Below, one piece after another: positions 1 to 9,043 of a stretch of DNA of 64,000 nucleotides (positions are counted from its first letter, which is position 1; every line of letters starts with the position of its first letter). Made by a program: the position numbers and the translations under genes. The notes under the pieces were generated by a model, which did no database searches, had not been told where the DNA came from, and was given only the letters and a program-made list of their open reading frames with translations. The DNA is from Nocardia sp. NRRL S-836 (lineage in GTDB: Bacteria > Actinomycetota > Actinomycetes > Mycobacteriales > Pseudonocardiaceae), in contig NZ_LGDY01000165.1 in assembly GCF_001279525.1 (NCBI RefSeq), positions 1-64,000 of the forward strand, written 5' to 3'.

Positions 1-445
1 GGCCGACGCACGGCCCGGGACCGGCATGCGCGGCTACCAGGCGCGCACCACCCGGTGGCCGACGCACGGCCCGGGACCGGCATGCGCGGCTACCAGGCGG
101 ACGCCCGTGAGTGGCCGACGCTCGGCTGCCGGGCGCGCAGTGTTCGGTGGCCGACGTGGGGTCAGGTTCGGCACCGCTCGGTCGCCGACACGCGGCTCGG
201 GGCGGGCACCGCTCCTGGCTGGCGTGCAGCTCGGGACCGGCACGCGAGCCTGAGGCGTGCCGAACCGGACCGCACAGCCGCACGCGTGACCGCCGCCGAA
301 CTCGCTCGCCGCGCCGCACACGCGGCTGAGGTGCGGCGCGGGACCGGCACCGCTCCCGACCGACGTACGGCCCAGGACCGGCACCCGCGACTCACGTACG
401 CAGAACCCGCCCGCACACGTGACCGCCGCCGAACTCGCTCGGTGC
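1..445. repeat. Degenerate GC-rich repeat array
   Basis: A 43-bp unit at 1-43 recurs exactly at 57-99. Looser copies of its core (CGGCNCGGGACCGGCAY) are visible near 192-212, 227-248, 335-354 and 369-389. A second exact repeat of 24 bp lies at 285-308 and 418-441. Open frames across it are rich in Arg/Pro/Gly and look like by-products of GC content rather than genes. The window edge cuts the array, so its full extent is unknown. It may be a decaying intergenic array or the end of a repeat-rich gene. Confidence 0.6.
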
Positions 446-544
446 GCGTTCGCCGACCTCGGAGCGGCTGCCGCAGGCGATGGCCAGCTCGCGCAGCGCC
501 TCCTCGGCCACTCCACTCGTCGACACCGGCGCACCGCTCACCAC
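392..544 (-). pseudogene. Possible short gene remnant of about 50 residues
   Basis: A GTG-started frame of 50 residues reads through the edge of the repeat array. The stretch around VAEEALRELAIAC uses typical high-GC codons and looks like a real helix. The downstream half is made of repeat-array sequence and ends at a TGA. No family is recognised. It could be the truncated N-terminus of a gene invaded by the repeats, or chance coding. Confidence is low. Confidence 0.2.
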
Positions 545-596
545 GGCTGAGCCCAGCCGGCTGGTGCAGTCAGATCAAGTTGCTCCCTTCGCGTCC

Positions 597-1589
597 TCAG
601 CGCGGCGCCACGCGCGGCCCGTCCGCCTCCGGCAGCGGCCGGGCCTGGTCCAGCACCTCGTCGGTGTACTTGTCGAGCAGGCGCGTGCCGATCTGCTGCG
701 CGTACCCGAAGATCACGGCCCACAGCAGCAGCGCGGCGGCCGAGGGGATGCCGATCAGGCCGCTCGTCACGCCCGCTCCCAGCGCCAGGATGCCGACCAC
801 CGCCAGTGCCGCGCCGAGCATGATCTTGATCAGGGCCTGGTAGCCGATCATCACGTACGGCGAGAGCGATGGCCGGCGGCGTAAGAGCAGGACCACGGCC
901 GCGAGCACGGCGCCGAACGCGCCGAGCACCTGCACCAGCCAGACGTCCACACCGGACGCCTTCGCGCCGCCGCCGGGGCAGACGGTCGGCAGCGCCTTCT
1001 CCTTGGGGTCGACGCACAGCGGGATGATGCCGGGCTTCACGATGCCCACGACGCCGAGCACGGTGTTGATCACCAACAGCACCAGGGACGCGGCGATCAG
1101 CTTGTTGCGCAGGGCGCGGGAGCCCGCGTGCGCGAAGTCCGAGTTGTCGTAGGCCGCCCGCAGCGCGTCCACCACGATCGCGCGCTCCACCGCGGGCGGG
1201 AACTCCCCCGGCCGCAACGCTTCCAGGGCGCCGCGGCGGGGGTCGTCGTCGTCCAGGTACTGCGCCACCCGCGCCCGCAACCCCGGCAGCCGCCCCAGGA
1301 ACCCGCGCTCCGCCGAGATCGTCGCCACCTCGGCCTCGTGCAGCGCGCGCCAGGCCCGTTCGATGTGCCAGCCCGACCACCACGACGGGACCATGCGCCA
1401 CCACGGCTCCCGCGCGTTCAGCATCGCCTCCACCACCGCCGCCTGCTCCTCGGCGGTGCGGCGCCAGACATCGCCCTCGGGGTCGACCGGGTCCGGCGGG
1501 CCGAGCGCGGCGAGATCCGCGCGGACCCGGTCCAACCGGGACTGCACGACGAGCCGCCAGTCGGTGACTCTGGGTTTGCGTTCGGCCAT
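597..1589 (-). CDS. Hypothetical four-helix membrane protein
   Basis: A 330-residue protein that I do not assign to a family. Residues 1 to about 160 are hydrophilic and rich in Trp and Arg. Four hydrophobic helices follow, starting at KLIAASLVLLVINTVL, VWLVQVLGAFGAVLA, MIGYQALIKIMLGAAL and SAAALLLWAVIFGY, and a short charged tail ends the protein. I place the start at the ATG of MAERKPRV. A frame 25 residues longer exists, but the extra part lies in the AT-richer divergent promoter region shared with the arsR gene. The protein should sit in the cytoplasmic membrane with a large soluble N-terminus. Its role is unknown. Confidence 0.75.
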   Translation of the reverse strand: MAERKPRVTDWRLVVQSRLDRVRADLAALGPPDPVDPEGDVWRRTAEEQAAVVEAMLNAREPWWRMVPSWWSGWHIERAWRALHEAEVATISAERGFLGRLPGLRARVAQYLDDDDPRRGALEALRPGEFPPAVERAIVVDALRAAYDNSDFAHAGSRALRNKLIAASLVLLVINTVLGVVGIVKPGIIPLCVDPKEKALPTVCPGGGAKASGVDVWLVQVLGAFGAVLAAVVLLLRRRPSLSPYVMIGYQALIKIMLGAALAVVGILALGAGVTSGLIGIPSAAALLLWAVIFGYAQQIGTRLLDKYTDEVLDQARPLPEADGPRVAPR

Positions 1590-1672
1590 GGTTCGATGGT
1601 GACAGGCACCCCTGACAATTTCCGGAGCCATCCGTGTGACGTGCGGAAACGTCGCCAAAACCATTCATAGGC

Positions 1673-1701
1673 TTGCGCTTATATACGCAGCAAGTTATAA
1701 A
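1673..1701 (+). promoter_or_regulatory. Sigma-70-type promoter of the arsR operon, probably leaderless
   Basis: A TTGCGC -35 element (1673-1678) and a TATAAA -10 element (1696-1701) are separated by 17 bp in an otherwise GC-rich region. The expected transcription start falls on or beside the GTG at 1709, so the mRNA would be leaderless. This excludes an in-frame TTG at 1673, which lies inside the -35 box. Confidence 0.55.
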
Positions 1702-1708
1702 ACTGACC

Positions 1709-2011
1709 GTGGACGTCTTCGAAGCCGTGGCCGAACCCCACCGCAGGCACCTGATCAGCCTGCTGGCCGAACGCGAGCGCACGGCGGGCGAGCTCGTGGA
1801 CAGCCTGCCGTCGCTCACGCAGCCGGCCGTGTCACGCCACCTGCGCGTGCTCAGGGAGGTCGGTCTGGTCGAGGTGAGGCCGGACGGTCAGCGCCGCATC
1901 TACGCGCTCAAACCCGATGGCCTGCAACGCATCGACGACTGGATCACCCCGTACCGCCGCTTCTGGCGCTCCCACCTCGACGCACTCGAACAGCACCTGG
2001 AGAACCGATGA
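1709..2011 (+). CDS. ArsR-family winged-helix transcriptional regulator
   Basis: A 100-residue protein starting VDVFEAVAEPHRR. It shows the compact ArsR/SmtB winged-helix fold: the helix-turn-helix includes LVDSLPSLTQPAVSRHLRVLREVGLVEV, followed by a short beta wing (RPDGQRRIYAL). No Cys or His cluster for metal binding is visible, so it is probably one of the non-metal ArsR regulators often paired with SRPBCC proteins. The GTG at 1709 is chosen because it starts the conserved fold and lies just after a good promoter. The stop overlaps the ATG of the next gene (ATGA), showing translational coupling. It probably represses its own operon. Confidence 0.85.
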   Translation: MDVFEAVAEPHRRHLISLLAERERTAGELVDSLPSLTQPAVSRHLRVLREVGLVEVRPDGQRRIYALKPDGLQRIDDWITPYRRFWRSHLDALEQHLENR

Positions 2012-2511
2012 ACCTCGGCACCGTCACCGTCGAGGGCGACCACGCGGTCCTCGCCTTCGAACGCAGGCTCGGGTTCCCGATCGACCGCGTCTGGTCCGCC
2101 ATCACCGACGACGCCGAGCGCAAGGCGTGGTTCGGCAACGGCACCGTGGACCCGCACGGCAAGCAGGTCGTCATCGAGCCCGAGGACCCGCCCGCGCCGA
2201 TGGAGGCCAAGCGGGTCACCGGACGCATCCTGACCTGGCAGCCACCGGAGAACGGCCACGCCGTCTTCGAACACGAGTGGCACCAGCGGATCGTGGAGGA
2301 CAGCGTCGTGCGCTACGAGCTCACGGCGGACGGCGACGCGACCGTGCTCCGGTTCACCCACCGTGGACTGTCCGAACGCAACGCCAAGGGGTTCGCGCCC
2401 GGCACGCACGCGTTCCTCGACCGCGCGGAGGCCCACCTGGGCCACGCCCCGCTGCCGAACTGGGGCGAGCGCTACGCCGAGGTCGCGCCGGACTACCCGG
2501 CCTGGCGCTAG
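2008..2511 (+). CDS. SRPBCC (AHSA1-like) domain protein
   Basis: A 167-residue protein of the START/Bet v1-like helix-grip fold, AHSA1 type. Recognisable elements are the opening strand with FERRLGFPIDRVWSAITD, the WFGNGTV turn, and the closing strand and helix around THRGLSERNAKGFAPGTHAFLDRAEAHL. Members have a hydrophobic cavity for small ligands. The partner here is unknown. It forms a two-gene operon with the ArsR gene, a common pairing in actinomycetes. Its TAG shares a CTAG palindrome with the stop of the convergent gene at 2508. Confidence 0.85.
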   Translation: MNLGTVTVEGDHAVLAFERRLGFPIDRVWSAITDDAERKAWFGNGTVDPHGKQVVIEPEDPPAPMEAKRVTGRILTWQPPENGHAVFEHEWHQRIVEDSVVRYELTADGDATVLRFTHRGLSERNAKGFAPGTHAFLDRAEAHLGHAPLPNWGERYAEVAPDYPAWR

Positions 2512-3318
2512 TCCCGGCGGGCCGCCATCTCGTGCGCGGCGGCGAAGCGCTTGTCCGGATTGCCGAGGTACGCCCACGGCCACCGAGCGGCGCGCGGCCC
2601 GCTGCGTGCGAGGTGGGCGGCGAGCCGGTCGGGCACCTCGGCCTGGAAGTAGCACATCGCGAAGATCTGGTGCGCCCACAGCGAATACGGCCGGCCGTCG
2701 GCTCCCGCGAGCAGCCGGTCGGACACGGCGTCGACCTCGGCGCGCTGCTTCTTCCAGTACGAGAGGGTCGCGACCTGCCACATGCGGGACAGCTTGCCGC
2801 CCTTCGCCATCTTGTCGAGGTGCATCTCGATGTGCGCGATCGGGACCAGCGCGAGCAGCGGATGCCCGTCGGGCAGGCTCTCGACGCCGGACCGGGCGAA
2901 CGCGAACATCTCGTCGTGGCTGCCGTACCACTTGGCGGCCTTCGTCTGCAGACGGCGCAGGTTCGCGTTGACCAGGTCGGGGACCCGCTTCACGACCTCT
3001 TCGTGGATCTCCGCGGGCTCACCGCGGTGAGTGGGCGCCCCGAGCGTCACGGATATCAGCGCCGCCCACGGCGCCACGTCATCGGGGGCGAGCTCCGCGG
3101 CCCGCAGCAGGGTCTGCCGTGCACGACCGGTGAAGTCGGCCAGGCCGGCGAACTGGTCGCGGCTCGTGTGCTTCGCCCGCGCGGCGGTACGGCTGGTCGC
3201 GGGTGGCACCGAGCAGGTCGAGGGCGGGACCGAGGTCGCCGGACACCAGGGCGACGGCGGAGCGCAGGAGCTCGTCGTCGTCGAAAGCCGTGTCGACGTA
3301 GGCGGGGAGCGAAGGCAC
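2508..3318 (-). pseudogene. Hypothetical gene broken by one frameshift
   Basis: Two frames together make one protein-like product. The N-terminal part (PSLPAYVDTAFDDDELLRSA through LLGATRDQPYRRA) is in one frame. The rest (KHTSRDQFAGLADFTGRAR to the TAG) is in the next frame. Removing one G from the GGG on the minus strand (complement of 3176-3178) joins them as ...YRRAAKHTSRDQF... and gives about 269 residues. The C-terminal part is helical, with VAPWAALISVTLG and WAHQIFAMCYFQAE, resembling DUF4034-type or TPR-like helical proteins, though I am not sure of the family. Either this is a recent pseudogene or there is a base error in the sequence. Confidence 0.6.
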
Positions 3319-3420
3319 GCGCGCAACCTAACAGCGCGTCAAGCGCGGCCGTCCGCAGTTGACCACCGGCGCCGGATCGAACGGACGGGAGGCGCCCCAC
3401 GACGCCTCCCCCGCGCGGGC

Positions 3421-4308
3421 TCAGGCGGTCTGCGACGGCTCCACCAGCGCACGGAGCCGGGGCGGCATCCGCTTCTCCAGCCCGTACGGTTCGAGGTGCG
3501 CCTGCAACACCCCCGTGAACGCCCGCTCGACGGAAGCGGTGTCCCAGTTCTCGCTCTCCAGGATCGGCTGCTTGAAGTACGGCTGACCCACGATGTGCAG
3601 CTGCCGGCCGTTGCAGCGGACGACCTGCCCGGTGATCCCCTCCGACCGGTCCGACAGCAGGAACAGCACCAGCGGCGCCACCTTGCCCGGCGTGCGGTCG
3701 GCCGGAATGGCGCGCAGCGAACGCTCGGACTTCCACACCATCCGCGTGTGCGCGACGGGGCACACGGCGTTCACGCGGATGCCTTCCGGCTCGAGGTCGA
3801 GCGCCCACGAGTAGCTCAGCGAGGCGACAGCGCCCTTGGTGGCGGAATAGGTGCCGAGTTTGCGCTGCCCGAAGGACGCGCCGGAGGAAATGTTGATGAT
3901 GGAGCCGCCGCCGAACCCGCGCATGGCGCGCATGGCGGCGATTCCGACGTAGATGACGCCGAGCACGTTCACCTCGACGACTTCCCTGATCGTCTCCGGG
4001 TCGTCCTCCCACGGCACCGTCTCGTAGTTCAGGCCCGCGTTGTTGACCAGGCCGTCGATGCGGCCGAATTCGTCGACGCACAGGTCCACGATCTTCGCGG
4101 CCTCGCTCGGGTCGGCCACCGTGTGGGTCGAGGCGACCGCGCGGCCGCCGTAGCCGCGGATGTGCTCCGCCACCTTCTCGGCCAGGTCACCGTCGTTGTC
4201 GTTGACCACCACCGAGGCACCCGCCAGCGCCGCGTGCATCGCGTAGGCCTCGCCGAGTCCTCGGCCGGCCCCCGTGATGACGATCGCCTTTCCGTCCAGG
4301 ATCCCCAT
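3421..4308 (-). CDS. Short-chain dehydrogenase/reductase
   Basis: A 295-residue NAD(P)-dependent oxidoreductase with a classical Rossmann SDR core. Visible motifs are TGAGRGLG (cofactor loop, about residue 13), NNAG, the catalytic Ser in NISSGASFG, and the catalytic YSATK. A C-terminal extension of about 60 residues after the core (ILESENWDTASVERAF onward) resembles SDRs that act on acyl or steroid-like substrates in actinobacteria. The substrate is unknown. The ATG at 4308 follows a GAAAGAGAG ribosome site. An upstream in-frame extension is rejected because it lacks conservation and codon bias. Confidence 0.85.
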   Translation of the reverse strand: MGILDGKAIVITGAGRGLGEAYAMHAALAGASVVVNDNDGDLAEKVAEHIRGYGGRAVASTHTVADPSEAAKIVDLCVDEFGRIDGLVNNAGLNYETVPWEDDPETIREVVEVNVLGVIYVGIAAMRAMRGFGGGSIINISSGASFGQRKLGTYSATKGAVASLSYSWALDLEPEGIRVNAVCPVAHTRMVWKSERSLRAIPADRTPGKVAPLVLFLLSDRSEGITGQVVRCNGRQLHIVGQPYFKQPILESENWDTASVERAFTGVLQAHLEPYGLEKRMPPRLRALVEPSQTA

Positions 4309-4617
4309 TGCACGCTCTCTTTCAGTTCTCGGCGGCGGTTCCCCGGAACCCCCCTGTGGTCCTGTATCCGCCTTCGACAAGCGTGCGGACCGAACGGAGC
4401 AGCGCAGCGAGTGTTTCGTTGAGGTGTCACCGCAGAGCGCCCAATGGCGCAGAAAGTTCACCCTTGCCTATGTCCTCGACTGATCGGCCCGGTGCCGATG
4501 AGGACTTTCGCCCTCAACCGATCGAGTGACCCACCACGACAAAACCGTGTCAAAGAGTCCCGAAGAGTATCGAAAAGGGCCGCCTTCCCGTGGGAAGACG
4601 GCCCTGAATTCGACAAT
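4309..4617. other. Intergenic region upstream of the SDR gene and downstream of sugC
   Basis: About 310 bp without a gene. It holds the presumed promoter of the SDR gene (4309-4400) and the sugC terminator hairpin (4573-4604). The part from 4440 to 4560 is AT-richer than its surroundings. I see no further gene or repeat in it. Confidence 0.5.
4573..4604 (-). terminator. Rho-independent terminator of the lpqY-sugABC operon
   Basis: Two 13-base arms (4577-4589 and 4592-4604) pair with one mismatch around a 2-base gap. On the minus strand the stem is followed by TTTTCG. It starts about 14 bases after the sugC stop. Confidence 0.75.
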
Positions 4618-5802
4618 TCACCTGTCCGTGTAGGTCAGGTTCTTCCCGCTCGACGGATCGAAGAGCTGGACCTTGTCCGCGTCGAACCAGATGTCCGCCG
4701 ACGAGCCCGCGGTGGCACCCGACGCCGACGACAGCCGCGTCACGAGCGAGATGCCGTCACCCGGCACGTCGTCCGCGCCCATGTCCGCCGCGAGGTCCTG
4801 CAGGTCCGCGGAGGTCACCTGCTCGCCCTTGAGGTTGAAGTAGGCGTACTTGTCCGAGCCCATCGACTCCAGCACGTCCACGTGCGACGAGAACTTGCCG
4901 CCGGTGGACAGCACGGAGGCGTCCACCAGCTCCGCGTCCTCGAAGTGCTCGGGGCGGATGCCCATGATCACCTCGCGGGGCGCGTCGGCACCCTCCAGCA
5001 GCTGCCGCACCCGGTCCGTCAGCTGCACGTCGCCGAGCGCAGAGCGCAGGCTGCCGTTCTCCAGCGAGGCCGGCACGAAGTTCATCGACGGCGAGCCGAT
5101 GAAGCCGGCCACGAAGAGGTTCGCGGGGTGCTCGTAGAGGAACTGCGGCGCGCCGATCTGCTGCACGATCCCGCCGCGCATGACCACGACCCGGTCGCCG
5201 AGGGTCATCGCCTCGGTCTGGTCGTGCGTCACGTACACCGTGGTCGTGCCGAGCTGCTTCTGCAGACGCGACACCGAGGTGCGCATCTGCACGCGCAGCT
5301 TGGCGTCCAGGTTGGACAGCGGCTCGTCCATGAGGAACGCCTTGGGGCTGCGCACGATCGCACGGCCCATCGCCACGCGCTGCCGCTGGCCACCGGACAG
5401 GTTGGACGGCTTGCGGTCGAGGTGCTGCGTGAGGTCGAGGATCTCCGCGGCCTCCTTGACCTTCTTCTCGACGGTGGCGTTGTCGACCTTCGCCAGCCGC
5501 AACGGGAAGGCCATGTTCTCCTTCACCGTCATGTGCGGGTAGAGCGCGTAGGACTGGAACACCATCGCGATGTCGCGGTCCTTGGGCGCCTTCTCGTTGA
5601 CCCGCTGCCCGCCGATGCGCAGCTCACCGTCGGTGATGTCCTCCAGGCCCGCGATCATGTTGAGCGTGGTGGACTTCCCGCAGCCGGACGGTCCGACCAG
5701 GATGATGAACTCGCCGTCGGCGATCTCGAGGTTGACCTCCTGCACGGCCAGCGCGCCGTCGGGGTACCTCTTGGTCACCTTGTCCAGAACGATCTCTGCC
5801 AT
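4618..5802 (-). CDS. sugC: Trehalose ABC transporter ATP-binding protein SugC
   Basis: A 394-residue ATPase of the MalK/UgpC/MsiK family. The Walker A motif GPSGCGKST is at residues 37-45, followed by a Q-loop (VFQSYALYPHM), the signature LSGGQRQRVAMGRA, Walker B with LMDEPLSNLD, and the switch His in VYVTHDQTEA. A C-terminal OB-type regulatory domain (IGSPSMNF, IMGIRPEHF) is complete. As the last gene of the lpqY-sugA-sugB-sugC operon, it should energise import through SugAB. By homology with the mycobacterial LpqY-SugABC system the substrate is trehalose. Some actinomycete homologues (MsiK) serve several sugar importers, so a shared role is possible. Confidence 0.9.
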   Translation of the reverse strand: MAEIVLDKVTKRYPDGALAVQEVNLEIADGEFIILVGPSGCGKSTTLNMIAGLEDITDGELRIGGQRVNEKAPKDRDIAMVFQSYALYPHMTVKENMAFPLRLAKVDNATVEKKVKEAAEILDLTQHLDRKPSNLSGGQRQRVAMGRAIVRSPKAFLMDEPLSNLDAKLRVQMRTSVSRLQKQLGTTTVYVTHDQTEAMTLGDRVVVMRGGIVQQIGAPQFLYEHPANLFVAGFIGSPSMNFVPASLENGSLRSALGDVQLTDRVRQLLEGADAPREVIMGIRPEHFEDAELVDASVLSTGGKFSSHVDVLESMGSDKYAYFNLKGEQVTSADLQDLAADMGADDVPGDGISLVTRLSSASGATAGSSADIWFDADKVQLFDPSSGKNLTYTDR

Positions 5803-5810
5803 TGGTCAAC

Positions 5811-6656
5811 TCACCCCTTGACGGCGCCGGAGGTCAGGCCGGCGACGATCCGGCGCTGGAAGAACAACACGAAGAGGATGATCGGGATGGTGATCACGAC
5901 GGCGGCCGCCGCGATCGACCCGGCCGGGTCCTCGAACTGCGAGCTGCCGGTGAAGAACGACAGCGCCACCGGCACGGTCCGCGACTGCTCGGTCGAGGTG
6001 AGCGAGATCGCGAACAGGAAGTCGTTCCAGCAGAAGATGAACACCAGGATCGCCGTCGTGAACACACCCGGCGCGGCCAGCGGTGCGATGACGCGACGGA
6101 ACGCCTGCCCCGGCGTCGCACCGTCCATCTTCGCCGCCTTCTCGAGCTCCCAGGGGATCTCGCGGAAGAACGCCGACAGGGTGTAGATCGCGAGCGGCAG
6201 CGCGAACGTGATGTACGGCAGGATCAGGCCGGGCCAGGTGTCGAAGAGGCCGAGCGAGCGCTCGATCTCGAACAACGGCGACACCAGCGAGACCTGCGGG
6301 AACATCGCGATCAGCAGCGAGACGCCGACCAGCACGTTCTTGCCCGGGAAGTCGAGCCTGGCGATGGCGTAGGCCGCCATCGTGCCGAACACCACGGCGA
6401 TCGCGGTCGCGATGAGCGCGATGCCGATGGAGTTGACCAGCGCCCGCGTGAACTCGGTCGTCGAGAAGATGTTGCGGTAGTTCTCGAGACTCCACTCCCG
6501 CGGGATGAAGTTGCCGTCCGCCAGCGTCGCCGACGACTTGAACGACAACGACACGATCCACAGCACCGGCAACAGCGCGTAGATCACCACGACGGCGTTG
6601 AGCAGGCCCCAGCTCCACTTCTTGCCGGTGGTCTCCGCTCCTCCGATGCCCGCCAT
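5811..6656 (-). CDS. sugB: Trehalose ABC transporter permease SugB
   Basis: A 281-residue inner-membrane permease of the MalG type with six predicted helices. The first is at [20 protein letters not shown]. The cytoplasmic EAA loop is visible as [20 protein letters not shown], which docks to the ATPase. Its ATG overlaps the sugA stop by one base (ATGA), and sugC follows after 8 bases. It should form a heterodimeric channel with SugA. Confidence 0.9.
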   Translation of the reverse strand: MAGIGGAETTGKKWSWGLLNAVVVIYALLPVLWIVSLSFKSSATLADGNFIPREWSLENYRNIFSTTEFTRALVNSIGIALIATAIAVVFGTMAAYAIARLDFPGKNVLVGVSLLIAMFPQVSLVSPLFEIERSLGLFDTWPGLILPYITFALPLAIYTLSAFFREIPWELEKAAKMDGATPGQAFRRVIAPLAAPGVFTTAILVFIFCWNDFLFAISLTSTEQSRTVPVALSFFTGSSQFEDPAGSIAAAAVVITIPIILFVLFFQRRIVAGLTSGAVKG

Positions 6657-7615
6657 CAGCGCTTCCCCCCGTCGTCGCTGCCCGGGGCAGCGGTGCCGAA
6701 GAGCTTGATGAACACGAACGCGATGATCGCGACCATGATGAAGATCAGCACCGACATGGTCGATCCGATGCCGAGGTTCAAGCCCTTGATCAGGTTGTTG
6801 TAGGTCAGCATCGACACCGACGACGTGCCCTGCGAGCCCGAGGTGAGCACGAAGAGGTTGTCGAAGATGCGGAACGCGTCGAGCGTGCGGAACAGCAGCG
6901 CCACCAGGATCGCCGGCTTCATGATCGGCACGGTGATCTTGATGAACCGCTGCCACCCGCTCGCGCCGTCCATCGCGGCGGCCTTGAGCAGGTCGTCGGG
7001 AACGAGCGCGAGACCGGCCATCAGCAGCAGCGCCATGAACGGCGTGGTCTTCCAGATCTCCGCGAGACCCACGACCATGAGCGCCGGGATCTTCTCGGTG
7101 AGCACGGGCTCACCGCCGAGCGCCTCCGACAGGTAGCCGGTGCCGGGCGTCCAGGCGAAGCGCCAGGAGAACGCGGCCACGACCGTGACGATGCCGTACG
7201 GGATCAGCGTGGTCGTGCGGACGATGCCGCGACCGACCAGCGCGCGGTGCATGATCAGCGCGAGCGACATGCCCAGCACCAGCTCGACCGCGACGGTGAC
7301 GACGGTCAGCACGACCGTCACCCACACCGCGTTCCACCAGTACGGGCTGCTGAGCACCGTGACGTAGTTGTCGAACCAGATCCACTCGGTCCGGTCGGGG
7401 AACTTCAGGTCGAACCGCTGCATCGACAGCAGCAGCGAGTAGATGATCGGCCAGCCCGTCACCGCGATCATGGTGAGCGCCGCCGGTGCGCAGAGCAGCC
7501 AGCCGAGCCTGCGCTCGGCCTTCTTGCCCTCGCTCAGCGCGACCTTCTTCTTGCCGGCAGCGGGTTCCGGTGCGACCTCGGTCCTCGCTGCTTGTTCTGT
7601 GGCCGCGTGACTCAC
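6656..7615 (-). CDS. sugA: Trehalose ABC transporter permease SugA
   Basis: A 319-residue permease of the MalF type. A 35-residue charged, Lys/Ala-rich N-terminus precedes six helices, the first at [19 protein letters not shown]. The EAA loop is [20 protein letters not shown]. The GTG start is chosen because it overlaps the lpqY stop (GTGA), which implies translational coupling. It pairs with SugB to form the transport channel. Confidence 0.9.
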   Translation of the reverse strand: MSHAATEQAARTEVAPEPAAGKKKVALSEGKKAERRLGWLLCAPAALTMIAVTGWPIIYSLLLSMQRFDLKFPDRTEWIWFDNYVTVLSSPYWWNAVWVTVVLTVVTVAVELVLGMSLALIMHRALVGRGIVRTTTLIPYGIVTVVAAFSWRFAWTPGTGYLSEALGGEPVLTEKIPALMVVGLAEIWKTTPFMALLLMAGLALVPDDLLKAAAMDGASGWQRFIKITVPIMKPAILVALLFRTLDAFRIFDNLFVLTSGSQGTSSVSMLTYNNLIKGLNLGIGSTMSVLIFIMVAIIAFVFIKLFGTAAPGSDDGGKR

Positions 7616-8865
7616 GGCAGCACCCCCTTGGAGTCGAGTGCGTCCTGGAGCTCCTCGCGCAACCGGTCGCCCGTCGCCTTGGGGTCGATGCTCGCCGGCG
7701 GCGACAGGACCGTGGCGATGACGGTCGACGCGTTCTGGTACGCGGGCGTGAGCGGCCGGACACTCGCGTTCTTGAGCGTCTTCTTGATGTCCTCGCGCAT
7801 CGGGTACGCCTCGGCCATCTCCGGCTCGTCGTAGACGGACTCGATGGTCGGCGGCACGCCGTCCTTGAGCGCGGCGAGCTTCTGGTTCTCCGCACTGCGC
7901 AGGCACAGCACCGCGTCGAACGACTGGTCCGGGTGCTTCGTGTAGGCGCTGACGGCGAAGTTGATGCCACCGACGGTGACCTTCGCCGAGTCACCGCCGA
8001 ACGCCGGGTACGGCGCCCACTTGAAGTTCTTCGCGAACTCCGGCTTCTTCTGCGCCGCCGCGTAGACGTACGGCCAGTTGAGCTGGAACGCCGCGTTGCC
8101 GTTCTCCATGGCCAGCCGCGCGTTGTCCTCGGCGGCGTTGGAGAACGACGGGTCGATCGCCTTGGACGTGGCGAGCTTCTTCAGCGCCGCCAACGCTTCC
8201 ACGGCCTTCGGGTCGACCTCGGCCTTGGTGCCGCTCTCGTCGATGATCTTGCCGCCGTTGGAGTTGACCAGCGTGTTGAACAGCACGACGAGCCCCTCGT
8301 ACTGCTTGCCCTGCCCCACGATCTTGCCGGGCTTGCCCTGTGCGACCAGGGCTTCGGCCATGCTGATCATCTCGTCCCACGTCTTCGGCGGCGTCGGAAC
8401 GAGGTCCGAGCGGTACCAGAGGAGCTGGACGTTCGTGTTGTCCGGGGCCGCGTAGAGCTTGCCCTCGTAGGTGGCGGTCTTCAGCGGCGTCTGCAGCGTG
8501 CCGCTCTCCACCTGGGACTTGACGGACCCCGTGAACTCCTTGAGCCAGCCCGCCTCCGCGAGCTCGGCGGTCCACGTGACGTCCAGACCGAGGACGTCCA
8601 TGCTGTCGTCCTCGGCGGCGAGTCTGCGCACCATCTGCTCGCGCTGACCGTCCGCTTCCCGCGGCAGCTTGTTGTAGACGATCTTGTAACGCCCTGCGGC
8701 CTTGGCGTTGCAGTTGTCGACGATCGCCTGGAAGTTCTCCTGGGGATATTTGTAGACGTTGACGGTGACGCCTCCGTCGCTCGACCCGCACGCCGTGACG
8801 GTTGATGCCGCGAGCAACGCGACCCCCACCCCAGCGGCGAGTCGATAGCGCCGTTTCGCACCCAT
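7612..8865 (-). CDS. lpqY: Trehalose-binding lipoprotein LpqY
   Basis: A 417-residue solute-binding lipoprotein. It has a basic N-terminus (GAKRRYRL), a hydrophobic stretch and a lipobox ending at Cys26 (STVTAC). Segments shared with mycobacterial LpqY, as far as I recall that protein, include LDVTWTAELAEAGW, KLYAAPDNTNVQLLWYR, AKVTVGGINFAV and VRPLTPAYQ. It should capture trehalose outside the membrane and pass it to SugAB. The ATG at 8865 follows a near-perfect AAGGAGG site. It is the first gene of the operon, and a 14-bp palindrome lies about 105 bp upstream. Confidence 0.9.
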   Translation of the reverse strand: MGAKRRYRLAAGVGVALLAASTVTACGSSDGGVTVNVYKYPQENFQAIVDNCNAKAAGRYKIVYNKLPREADGQREQMVRRLAAEDDSMDVLGLDVTWTAELAEAGWLKEFTGSVKSQVESGTLQTPLKTATYEGKLYAAPDNTNVQLLWYRSDLVPTPPKTWDEMISMAEALVAQGKPGKIVGQGKQYEGLVVLFNTLVNSNGGKIIDESGTKAEVDPKAVEALAALKKLATSKAIDPSFSNAAEDNARLAMENGNAAFQLNWPYVYAAAQKKPEFAKNFKWAPYPAFGGDSAKVTVGGINFAVSAYTKHPDQSFDAVLCLRSAENQKLAALKDGVPPTIESVYDEPEMAEAYPMREDIKKTLKNASVRPLTPAYQNASTVIATVLSPPASIDPKATGDRLREELQDALDSKGVLP

Positions 8866-8969
8866 CGGCCCTGCCTCCTTCCCGACTACACGGAGGAGCC
8901 AGACCGCAATGCCCGGCACCTCGTCGTGCCACCGGCCGCACCGGGCGGACCGGTGCAACGAACCTAGGC

Positions 8970-8983
8970 CTGGTGATCACCAG
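8970..8983. promoter_or_regulatory. Perfect 14-bp palindrome upstream of lpqY, candidate operator
   Basis: CTGGTGATCACCAG is a perfect inverted repeat 105 bp upstream of the lpqY start, in the 175-bp gap that ends at the neighbouring gene. Its form fits a dimeric regulator such as a LacI- or GntR-type sugar repressor, but no regulator gene is adjacent. Confidence 0.4.
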
Positions 8984-9016
8984 CCGCAACCAAAGGAAGC
9001 AACGATTCAGAACCAA

Positions 9017-9043
9017 TAGCTGTTCTTCATGTCTCAACAGCTA
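9017..9043 (-). terminator. Stem-loop at the end of the membrane protein gene
   Basis: TAGCTGTT (9017-9024) and AACAGCTA (9036-9043) form a perfect 8-bp stem with an 11-base loop. The stop codon of the minus-strand gene is part of the stem. There is no clear T-tract, so this is only a weak terminator candidate. Confidence 0.35.

Noticed and set aside
4444..6186. Plus-strand frame of 580 codons opposite sugC/sugB
   Set aside because: The His/Arg/Val-rich sequence is a typical antisense shadow; the minus strand encodes complete transporter proteins.
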